A stretch of 6,884 bases of DNA from Arcobacter sp. (GTDB taxonomy: Bacteria; Campylobacterota; Campylobacteria; Campylobacterales; Arcobacteraceae). The position numbers and the translations under genes are program-made. Positions 1-5,551 of this stretch are shown here, one piece after another (position 1 is the stretch's first letter; every line of letters begins with the position of its first letter). A model generated the notes under the pieces. That model made no database searches. It worked only from the letters and a program-made list of their open reading frames with translations, and was not told the DNA's origin. Where the stretch lies: assembly GCA_016744485.1 (NCBI GenBank), contig JADGEG010000108.1, positions 1-6,884 on the forward strand. The letters run 5' to 3'.

Positions 1-363
1 AAATCGCAATTACCAAATATACATTTAACTGGTTATAGACCATGGGGAACATATACTGTTCTTGAAGATTCTGAAGGTTATAAAATAAAAAGAATAGAAG
101 TAAAACCGCATAAAAGACTTTCTTTACAAAAGCACAAGTACAGAAATGAACACTGGGTAGTAGTAAATGGAAAAGCTACAGTAACCATAAATGAGAAAAC
201 TTTTGTACTAAATCAAAATGAATCAACTTATATAAAAGCAGGAGATATTCATAGACTTTTAAATGATACTAATGAATTATTAGTTATATTAGAAGTGCAA
301 GTAGGCAGTTATACGGGTGAAGATGATATAGAGAGATTAGAAGATGATTATGCAAGGGATTAG
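1..363 (+). CDS. manC: Mannose-1-phosphate guanylyltransferase / mannose-6-phosphate isomerase, C-terminal cupin domain (5' partial)
   Basis: The open frame enters from the left edge and ends at TAG 361-363, giving 120 residues. They match the C-terminal type II phosphomannose isomerase cupin of bifunctional ManC/AlgA proteins. Visible hallmarks are the domain-opening YRPWGTY (residues 12-18), the metal-site signature QxHxxRxEHW (43-52, with H45 and E50 as likely ligands), the NESTYI segment (73-78), IHRL with H84, and the terminal GEDDIERLED (106-115). In this family the cupin converts fructose-6-phosphate to mannose-6-phosphate, and the missing N-terminal nucleotidyltransferase makes GDP-mannose from mannose-1-phosphate and GTP. 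The enzyme is cytoplasmic and feeds the gmd gene four bases downstream. A stand-alone cupin isomerase cannot be excluded because the 5' part is absent. However, the sequence before YRPWG resembles the linker of full-length ManC, so the two-domain form is favoured. Confidence 0.88.
   Translation, partial: KSQLPNIHLTGYRPWGTYTVLEDSEGYKIKRIEVKPHKRLSLQKHKYRNEHWVVVNGKATVTINEKTFVLNQNESTYIKAGDIHRLLNDTNELLVILEVQVGSYTGEDDIERLEDDYARD
354..359 (+). promoter_or_regulatory. Ribosome binding site for gmd
   Basis: AAGGGA lies inside the last codons of manC, eight bases before the ATG at 368. It supports that start and suggests translation of gmd follows manC on the same message. Confidence 0.6.
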
Positions 364-367
364 ATAA

Positions 368-1519
368 ATGTTAAAAAAAGTAGCATTGATTACAGGAATT
401 ACTGGGCAAGATGGAAGTTATTTAGCAGAATTTTTATTAAAAAAAGGTTATATTGTTCATGGAATAAAAAGAAGAAGTTCACTTTTTAATACAGATAGAA
501 TAGACCATTTAATACAAGATAAACATGAAAATAATATAAAGTTTTTTCTTCATTATGGAGACATAACGGACAGTATGAATCTAACTCGCATTATTCAAGA
601 AACCCAACCTGATGAAATTTATAATCTTGCAGCTATGAGTCATGTTGCAGTTTCTTTTGAAACACCAGAGTATGTAGCAAATGCAGATGGAATGGGAACA
701 CTTAGAATTCTTGAAGCAGTGAAACTTTTAGGACTTATAAAAAAAACTAAAATTTACCAAGCGAGTACAAGTGAACTTTATGGAAAAGTTCAAGAAACAC
801 CTCAGAGTGAAACAACGCCTTTTTATCCTAGAAGCCCTTATGCAGTTGCAAAAATGTATGCATACTGGATAACAGTAAACTATAGAGAAGCATATGGTAT
901 ATTTGCGTGTAATGGAATTCTTTTTAACCATGAATCTCCAGTTAGAGGTGAGACTTTTGTCACTAGAAAAATAACAAGAGCAGCTTCAAAAATAGCATTA
1001 GGTCTCCAAGATAAACTTTATCTTGGTAACTTAGATGCAAAGAGAGACTGGGGACATGCAAAAGATTATGTGCAAATGATGTGGCTTATTCTTCAAGCAG
1101 ATGAACCAGAAGATTGGGTAATTGCTACTGGTCAAACTACAACAGTTCGAGATTTTGTAAAAATGGCATTTAAGTATGCTGGTATTGAATTAGAATTTAA
1201 TGGTGATGGTATTGATGAAAAAGGGTATGTTAAATCAATAGATGAGAATAGATATAAGTCTTTAATTCAAAATTCAAAATTAAACATTCAAAATTTTATT
1301 GGTTTAGCAGTAGTTGAAGTAGATGAAAAGTATTTTAGACCTACAGAAGTTGATTTGTTATTAGGAAATCCAACTAAAGCTGAAACAAAATTAAATTGGA
1401 AAAGAGAGTATAAACTAGAAGAGTTAGTTAATGATATGATGAAATCAGATTTAAAACTTATGACTAAAGACGTTTACCTTCAAAAAGGTGGATATCAAAC
1501 TTTGAGTTATTTTGAATAA
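368..1519 (+). CDS. gmd: GDP-mannose 4,6-dehydratase
   Basis: This 383-residue extended short-chain dehydrogenase/reductase converts GDP-D-mannose to GDP-4-keto-6-deoxy-D-mannose in the cytoplasm, the first committed step to GDP-L-fucose and related 6-deoxyhexoses. The N-terminal Rossmann motif GITGQDG is at residues 10-16. The family's arginine-rich NADP(H)/tetramer segment KRRSSLFNTDRI is at 34-45. The catalytic set is T134 and E136 in STSELYG, with Y158 and K162 in YAVAK; these align with T132, E134, Y156 and K160 of the E. coli enzyme by a constant offset of two. Substrate-side motifs NHESPVRGETFVTRKI (187-202) and KYFRPTEVDLLLGNPTKA (321-338) are intact. The start is ATG 368, supported by the AAGGGA site upstream. 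The stop codon shares one base with the fcl start (TAATG). Near residues 290-314 the protein is about ten residues longer than E. coli Gmd as I recall it, in a stretch encoded by a heptamer repeat. The family assignment is very secure. Confidence 0.97.
   Translation: MLKKVALITGITGQDGSYLAEFLLKKGYIVHGIKRRSSLFNTDRIDHLIQDKHENNIKFFLHYGDITDSMNLTRIIQETQPDEIYNLAAMSHVAVSFETPEYVANADGMGTLRILEAVKLLGLIKKTKIYQASTSELYGKVQETPQSETTPFYPRSPYAVAKMYAYWITVNYREAYGIFACNGILFNHESPVRGETFVTRKITRAASKIALGLQDKLYLGNLDAKRDWGHAKDYVQMMWLILQADEPEDWVIATGQTTTVRDFVKMAFKYAGIELEFNGDGIDEKGYVKSIDENRYKSLIQNSKLNIQNFIGLAVVEVDEKYFRPTEVDLLLGNPTKAETKLNWKREYKLEELVNDMMKSDLKLMTKDVYLQKGGYQTLSYFE
1266..1293 (+). repeat. Heptanucleotide tandem repeat (TTCAAAA) inside gmd
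   Basis: Four head-to-tail seven-base units occupy this stretch: TTCAAAA at 1266-1272, TTCAAAA at 1273-1279, a degenerate TTAAACA at 1280-1286, and TTCAAAA at 1287-1293. Three units equal 21 bases, so the frame is kept, and the repeat is read as a seven-residue periodicity with IQN at residues 300-302 and again at 307-309. The first part is flanked by TTAATT (1262-1267) and AATTAA (1278-1283), which are inverted copies. This may be chance in AT-rich DNA. The repeat falls between the conserved DEKGYVKS and VVEVDEKYFRP segments of Gmd, in what is likely a surface loop. Confidence 0.7.
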
Positions 1520-2496
1520 TGAATAAAAATTCTAAAATCTACATAGCAGGACATAAAGGTTTAGTAGGAAGTGCAATAGGAAAGAAGCTTGAAGAAAAAG
1601 GTTATATAAATTTACTTTATCGTACACATAAAGAATTAGACTTGCTAAATCAAGCAAAAGTTGAAGAATTTTTTAAAATAGAAAAACCAGAATATGTAAT
1701 TCTAGCAGCTGCTAAAGTTGGTGGTATTATAGCTAATAACACTTATAGGGCAGATTTTATTTATGAAAATCTTCAAATTCAAAATAACGTAATTCATCAG
1801 AGTTATAAAAATAGAGTAAAAAAGCTATTATTCTTAGGTTCTACTTGTATTTATCCTAAAAATGCACCACAACCGATGATTGAAGAAAGTTTGTTAACAA
1901 GTGAACTTGAATATACAAATGAACCATATGCTATAGCAAAAATAGCAGGCATAAAAATGTGTGAGTCTTACAACATACAGTATGGCACAAATTTCATAAG
2001 CGTAATGCCTACAAATCTTTATGGTCCAAATGATAATTTTGACTTAAAAACTTCACATGTACTTCCAGCACTTTTAAGAAAAATGCATGAAGCTAAAATT
2101 AATAATGAAGCAAAAGTTGAAATTTGGGGAAGTGGTAAACCAAAACGAGAATTTTTATATTCAGAAGATATGGCAGATGCTTGTATTTATCTTATGGAAA
2201 GAATAAACTTTATTGATATTGCAAAGGATAATAATTCAACATTTTTAAATGAAGTGAGAAACACTCATTTGAATATAGGAACAGGAATAGATATATCTAT
2301 CAAGGAATTAGCATTAAGCATTAAAAAGATTGTTGGCTATACTGGAAAATTGTATTTTAATGATACAAAACCAGATGGAACTATGGTGAAATTAACAAAG
2401 ACAACAAAGTTAAAAGAACTTGGCTGGAAGCATGCTATTGAATTAGAAGATGGAATTAAGATTATGTATGAATGGTACTTAAGTAACAAAGGATGA
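1519..2496 (+). CDS. fcl: GDP-L-fucose synthase (GDP-4-keto-6-deoxy-D-mannose 3,5-epimerase/4-reductase)
   Basis: This 325-residue extended short-chain dehydrogenase/reductase takes the Gmd product to GDP-L-fucose by 3,5-epimerisation and NADPH-dependent reduction. The Rossmann motif GHKGLVG spans residues 11-17, and AAAKVGGIIANN spans 63-74. Catalytic residues correspond to E. coli Fcl with an offset of one: S108 and C110 in GSTCIYP, Y137 and K141 in YAIAK, and H180. R210 in the REFLY motif, a substrate contact in the family, is present. Length is normal, slightly above the 321 residues of the E. coli protein, with extra residues around 229-249. The C-terminal KPDGT motif (284-288) is followed by VKLTKTTKL where E. 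coli has RKLLDVTRL, so a conserved Arg and Asp are replaced by V290 and K294. The start ATG overlaps the gmd stop by one base without a good ribosome site, which points to translational coupling. Confidence 0.96.
   Translation: MNKNSKIYIAGHKGLVGSAIGKKLEEKGYINLLYRTHKELDLLNQAKVEEFFKIEKPEYVILAAAKVGGIIANNTYRADFIYENLQIQNNVIHQSYKNRVKKLLFLGSTCIYPKNAPQPMIEESLLTSELEYTNEPYAIAKIAGIKMCESYNIQYGTNFISVMPTNLYGPNDNFDLKTSHVLPALLRKMHEAKINNEAKVEIWGSGKPKREFLYSEDMADACIYLMERINFIDIAKDNNSTFLNEVRNTHLNIGTGIDISIKELALSIKKIVGYTGKLYFNDTKPDGTMVKLTKTTKLKELGWKHAIELEDGIKIMYEWYLSNKG
2488..2493 (+). promoter_or_regulatory. Ribosome binding site for the first methyltransferase
   Basis: AAAGGA overlaps the last two sense codons of fcl and lies nine bases before ATG 2503. 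It fixes that start and shows how the short six-base gap between the genes is bridged. Confidence 0.6.
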
Positions 2497-2502
2497 GTAA
2501 AA

Positions 2503-3039
2503 ATGAAATTGCATTTAGGGTGTGGAAAAAAGTATATTGATGGATTTAAGCATGTTGATTTACAAGATTTTGAACATATAGATTATAAAACTTCAGTAGA
2601 TAATTTATATTTTGCTAAAGACAATACGATAGATTTGATATATGCAGCACATATTTTGGAACATTTTGGAAGAAATGAATATAAAGATGTTTTAAAAGAG
2701 TGGTATAGAGTATTAAAACCAAATGCAATTTTAAGAATATCGGTACCTAGTTTTGAAGCAGTTATAAAGTATTATTTAGATAAAGGAAATAATTTAAATT
2801 TATTATTAGGATTTTTAGTTGGTGGTCAAAAGATTGGCGAATACGATTACCACAAAATGGTATTTGATAAAAAACTTTTAACTAATGTACTGGAAGATAT
2901 AGGATTTACAAGTACAAGAGATTATGATTGGAGAAAAACTGAACATAATAATATAGATGATTTTTCACAAGCATATTTACCACATATGGATAAAGATAAT
3001 GGTCTGTTAATGAGCTTGAATATTGAAGCAATTAAATGA
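2503..3039 (+). CDS. Small class I SAM-dependent methyltransferase of polysaccharide-cluster type
   Basis: The 178-residue protein is a compact Rossmann-fold methyltransferase of the Methyltransf_11-like group common in O-antigen and capsule clusters. Motif I is LHLGCGKK (residues 3-10), with the acidic residue ending strand beta-2 at D19 (HVDL). The post-I segment NTIDLIYAAHILEHF (41-55) contains the characteristic HxLEH. The family segment YRVLKPNAILRISVPSF (68-84) follows, and a C-terminal YHKMVFDKKLL (116-126) is typical of this subfamily. No signal peptide or membrane segment is visible, so it should be cytoplasmic. The substrate is unknown; a sugar hydroxyl on a nucleotide-linked or lipid-linked glycan is the reasonable inference from its place between fcl and a glycosyltransferase. 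The stop overlaps the next start as ATGA, so it is probably translated together with that gene. Confidence 0.85.
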   Translation: MKLHLGCGKKYIDGFKHVDLQDFEHIDYKTSVDNLYFAKDNTIDLIYAAHILEHFGRNEYKDVLKEWYRVLKPNAILRISVPSFEAVIKYYLDKGNNLNLLLGFLVGGQKIGEYDYHKMVFDKKLLTNVLEDIGFTSTRDYDWRKTEHNNIDDFSQAYLPHMDKDNGLLMSLNIEAIK

Positions 3040-4130
3040 AAAAGGTTTTTGCTTTTCATTTGCCTAAAAATAAAAATTTTCATGGTTATTATATGGATTC
3101 ATTGCATCCTTATTCATTTTTTAATGAAGATCCACATTTCACTTGGAGGGAGTTTTTGAGTGGGGGAATTAACAAATGGGATAAAAAAAGAAATTTTGGA
3201 TTTATACATGAAATAGATACATTATACAGGTATAAAGATAAAGGTTATATGCAGTATATTGAAGAGTTTTTAGATAAATACAAAGATTTTGACATGTTTA
3301 TCATGTCTTCTTTTAATCCAATTCATCCAGAAATTATAAGTAAATATTTAAAAAATAAAACGAAAATACTTGGTTTTATAGATGACCCATATTCTAGCTA
3401 TACAAGAGGAATGCCAAATTTATGGGCTTTTGATGGAGCATTTTATATATCACCTAGCTATAGTTCAGATAAATTATTTGAAGAAGCATTATTGCAATGG
3501 GGTTCAAGTAATAATAAATGGTATCCTTTATCTCCCAAAACCATATCTTATCCAGAAATAAGCAACAATTTTTTTAAAAATCGTTCATTGGATTTAGTTT
3601 ATGTTGGTAATTTTATTTCATATCCAGATGGAAGTAAAGCTGATAGATTGATAAAACTTAAAAATCATTTTAAAGATAAATTTCAAATTCATGGAAGGTG
3701 GGGTTTTAAAGGCTATTCTGCAGCTATAAGATTTTTTTGTGGAAAACCATTTTTTCTAAATAGAGTAACGGGTATTAGCATGAAAGAGCGTCAAGATTTA
3801 TATTTTAATACAAAAATTGGATTAAATATGCATGTGTCTCCCACTCCAACTGAAACTGGAAATATGAGAATGTATGAAATACCTCAACATGGGATGATGC
3901 AAATATGTGATAAAGCAGGTATGAATGCACATGAACAAATATTTTCTAAGGATGAGTGTATATATTATGATAATACAGATGAAGCTATTGATTTGATAGA
4001 GTATTACTTAACACATGATGAAGAACGTATAAAAATTGCAAAAGCTGGTTTTGAAATAACTAAAAAAGATTATGTTTGGGAAAAAAACATGAAAGAATTG
4101 TTAGATTGGGCTTGGAATTTAAAGCATTGA
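3036..4130 (+). CDS. CgeB-like glycosyltransferase (GT-B fold)
   Basis: The 364-residue protein looks like a GT-B glycosyltransferase of the CgeB/Glyco_trans_1_2 type. The clearest evidence is the C-terminal domain: GNMRMYEIPQHGMMQICDKAG (from residue 275) fits the family's R-x-x-E...G nucleotide-sugar binding region. It is followed by ECIYYDNTDEAIDLIEYYL (307-325), HDEERIKIAKAGFEI (327-341) and the closing helix region VWEKNMKELLDW. The N-terminal half is divergent but has a DDP motif at 116-118 (GFIDDPYSSY), as often seen in CgeB-like proteins, and a strand-like LVYVGNF (187-193) that would open the second domain. It has no membrane segment and probably works at the inner face of the membrane on a lipid-linked glycan. 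Donor and acceptor are unknown; GDP-fucose is possible but not shown. The start at ATG 3036 overlaps the previous stop (ATGA) and has only a weak ribosome site, suggesting coupled translation with the methyltransferase before it. Confidence 0.78.
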   Translation: MKKVFAFHLPKNKNFHGYYMDSLHPYSFFNEDPHFTWREFLSGGINKWDKKRNFGFIHEIDTLYRYKDKGYMQYIEEFLDKYKDFDMFIMSSFNPIHPEIISKYLKNKTKILGFIDDPYSSYTRGMPNLWAFDGAFYISPSYSSDKLFEEALLQWGSSNNKWYPLSPKTISYPEISNNFFKNRSLDLVYVGNFISYPDGSKADRLIKLKNHFKDKFQIHGRWGFKGYSAAIRFFCGKPFFLNRVTGISMKERQDLYFNTKIGLNMHVSPTPTETGNMRMYEIPQHGMMQICDKAGMNAHEQIFSKDECIYYDNTDEAIDLIEYYLTHDEERIKIAKAGFEITKKDYVWEKNMKELLDWAWNLKH

Positions 4131-4131
4131 T

Positions 4132-4138
4132 AAAAGGA
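4132..4138 (+). promoter_or_regulatory. Ribosome binding site for the second methyltransferase
   Basis: AAAAGGA sits in the 14-base gap after the CgeB-like gene, six bases before ATG 4145. It is among the best ribosome sites in the window and supports that start. Confidence 0.65.
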
Positions 4139-4144
4139 TAAAAT

Positions 4145-4816
4145 ATGGAACAAGATAAAATCTGGGATTATTTTCAAAATGAAGAAATAGAAAGTTTTGA
4201 AGGAAGTTATGGAAGATTAGCTTATATTTTAAAAAATTGTAAAAATAAAAAGGTTTTAAACATTGGTGTAGGAGGAGGTGTCCTAGAAAAAATGGCAATT
4301 TCTCATAATGTTGATATTTATTGTCTTGATCCAAGTGAAAAATCAATTAATAAATTACAAAAATTATTAGGAGAAAAAAAAGCAAAAGTTGGATATTCTC
4401 AAAATATACCTTTTAAAAATGGTTTTTTTGATATTGTTATTATGTCAGAAGTATTAGAACACTTAGATAATAATGTTATATTTGATACATTAACGGATGT
4501 AAATAGGGTGTTAGCAAATAATGGTAAATTTATTGGTACTGTGCCATATAATGAAAATTTAAATGAACAGATAGTAATCTGTCCTAAGTGTGGAGAAAAG
4601 TTTCATAAATGGGGTCATATACAAAGTTTTGATACAGAAAGATTAAAAATTATTTTATCAACAGTTTTTACTAATACTAAAGTAAAGCCAAAAATGTTTA
4701 TATCTTGGAATGTTCTTAACTGGAAAGGTAAGATATCAACATTTATTTTTTATTTTTTTTATATGTTGCGTATAAAAAAGAGTGGATTAAATTTATATTT
4801 TGAAGGGACAAAATGA
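4145..4816 (+). CDS. Class I SAM-dependent methyltransferase with CxxC/HxxxH insert
   Basis: This 223-residue methyltransferase has motif I VLNIGVGGG (residues 37-45), the beta-2 acidic residue D62 (CLDPSEKS), a post-I NIPFKNGFFDIVIMSEVLEHL (87-107) and a motif III-like VNRVLANNGKFIGTVPY (119-135). Directly after the core comes CPKCGEKFHKWGHIQSF (146-162). Its C146, C149, H154 and H158 are spaced like a small zinc site (CxxC-x4-HxxxH). I have seen similar inserts in methyltransferases of polysaccharide clusters, and a role in substrate binding is inference. The C-terminal part holds a hydrophobic run FIFYFFYML (200-208), too short and isolated for a confident membrane span but possibly a membrane-contact helix. 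The last codons overlap the next gene as ATGA. Substrate and methyl position cannot be told; sugar O-methylation is likely from context. Two eight-base homopolymers lie in the gene (A8 at 4374-4381, T8 at 4753-4760). Confidence 0.84.
   Translation: MEQDKIWDYFQNEEIESFEGSYGRLAYILKNCKNKKVLNIGVGGGVLEKMAISHNVDIYCLDPSEKSINKLQKLLGEKKAKVGYSQNIPFKNGFFDIVIMSEVLEHLDNNVIFDTLTDVNRVLANNGKFIGTVPYNENLNEQIVICPKCGEKFHKWGHIQSFDTERLKIILSTVFTNTKVKPKMFISWNVLNWKGKISTFIFYFFYMLRIKKSGLNLYFEGTK
4803..4808 (+). promoter_or_regulatory. Ribosome binding site for the TylF-type methyltransferase
   Basis: AAGGGA within the end of the upstream methyltransferase gene is four bases before ATG 4813. The spacing is short, but the site agrees with the ATGA overlap start. 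Confidence 0.5.
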
Positions 4817-5544
4817 AAATAGTTACATTTTTTAAATTGTTGTATAACAGTTTTGTTAAAAGAGATGATTGGAGTAGATACTATTTAGCAGAGAAGATTT
4901 TTTACTTAATATATCCAAAGATGAAGATATCTGAATATGGTAATATATATCATGATGATGTAGTTTTTAAAAATTATTATGAAAAATATGTAGGTAATAA
5001 TTTTCATAGTTATGATAGAAAATATACATTAATGAATATTTTAAAAATTGTAAAAAATTTAAATGGACATTATGCAGAATGTGGTGTTTTTGAAGGCGCA
5101 ACTTCGTATTTAATAGCAGAAGCAATGTTGAAAAATGAACAATTATTTTTATACGATACATTTGAAGGTTTAAGTAAGCCTTCTGGTAATGACGGACATT
5201 ATTGGGAAAAAGGTGATTTGTTTGCAAGTGAAGATTTAGTCAAAAGTCGTTTGGCTAAGTATGAAAATATTCAATATAGAAAAGGTTATATCCCCGATAG
5301 ATTTGATGAAGACTCTAGTTTCAAATTTAAGTTCGTTCATGTTGATGTTGATTTATATCAGCCAACAAGGGATAGTATAGAGTTTTTTTATGACCATATG
5401 GTGCCTGGTGGAATAATATTATGTGATGATTATGGTTTTTATAGTTGTCCTGGAGCAAAAAAAGCATTTGATGAAATAATAAAAACAAAACCTGAAAATA
5501 TTGTGTTTTTTCCAACTGGTCAAGCATTTATTATTAAAGAATAA
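4813..5544 (+). CDS. TylF/macrocin O-methyltransferase family protein
   Basis: The 243-residue protein belongs to the TylF (macrocin O-methyltransferase) family, whose studied members methylate hydroxyls of deoxysugars in a metal- and SAM-dependent way (TylF on macrocin, NovP on the noviose sugar). The SAM motif YAECGVFEGATS is at residues 87-98, followed by LYDTFEGLSKP (113-123), a hallmark of the family. The metal region is VHVDVDLYQPTRDSIEFF (175-192) followed by PGGIILCDDYGF (198-209). By spacing to NovP, the likely Mg ligands are D178, D205 and D206. The ending CPGAKKAFDEII...PTGQAFII is also typical. The first 85 or so residues form the usual family N-terminal region, and no signal peptide is evident. 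With a GDP-fucose pathway upstream, a 6-deoxyhexose such as fucose is an attractive but unproven substrate. The gene overlaps the previous one by four bases (ATGA) and ends four bases before the next start. Confidence 0.92.
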   Translation: MKIVTFFKLLYNSFVKRDDWSRYYLAEKIFYLIYPKMKISEYGNIYHDDVVFKNYYEKYVGNNFHSYDRKYTLMNILKIVKNLNGHYAECGVFEGATSYLIAEAMLKNEQLFLYDTFEGLSKPSGNDGHYWEKGDLFASEDLVKSRLAKYENIQYRKGYIPDRFDEDSSFKFKFVHVDVDLYQPTRDSIEFFYDHMVPGGIILCDDYGFYSCPGAKKAFDEIIKTKPENIVFFPTGQAFIIKE

Positions 5545-5551
5545 AATTTTG
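5536..5551 (+). promoter_or_regulatory. Weak ribosome site and TTG start of the first GT4 glycosyltransferase
   Basis: AAAGAA at 5536-5541 lies seven bases before TTG 5549-5551. Reading from this TTG gives a protein beginning (M)KIVFIISSLSSGGAERVV, exactly where GT4 proteins of this kind normally begin. The open frame extends back to another TTG at 5501, but the added 16 residues are not family-like and would overlap the TylF-type gene by 44 bases. Confidence 0.65.

Noticed and set aside
728..931. Minus-strand open frame opposite gmd
   Set aside because: It lies wholly inside a well-conserved gene, is rich in Cys, Phe and Ile as expected from antisense of AT-rich coding DNA, and has no family-like motif.
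1262..1283. Hairpin or operator from the inverted ends TTAATT and AATTAA
   Set aside because: The arms are only six A/T pairs inside a coding gene, so they are too weak for a terminator and not distinctive enough for a protein-binding site.
4119..4346. Minus-strand open frame across the start of the second methyltransferase
   Set aside because: Its hydrophobic, His/Phe/Leu-rich translation is an antisense by-product, and it overlaps a gene with clear SAM motifs and a good ribosome site.
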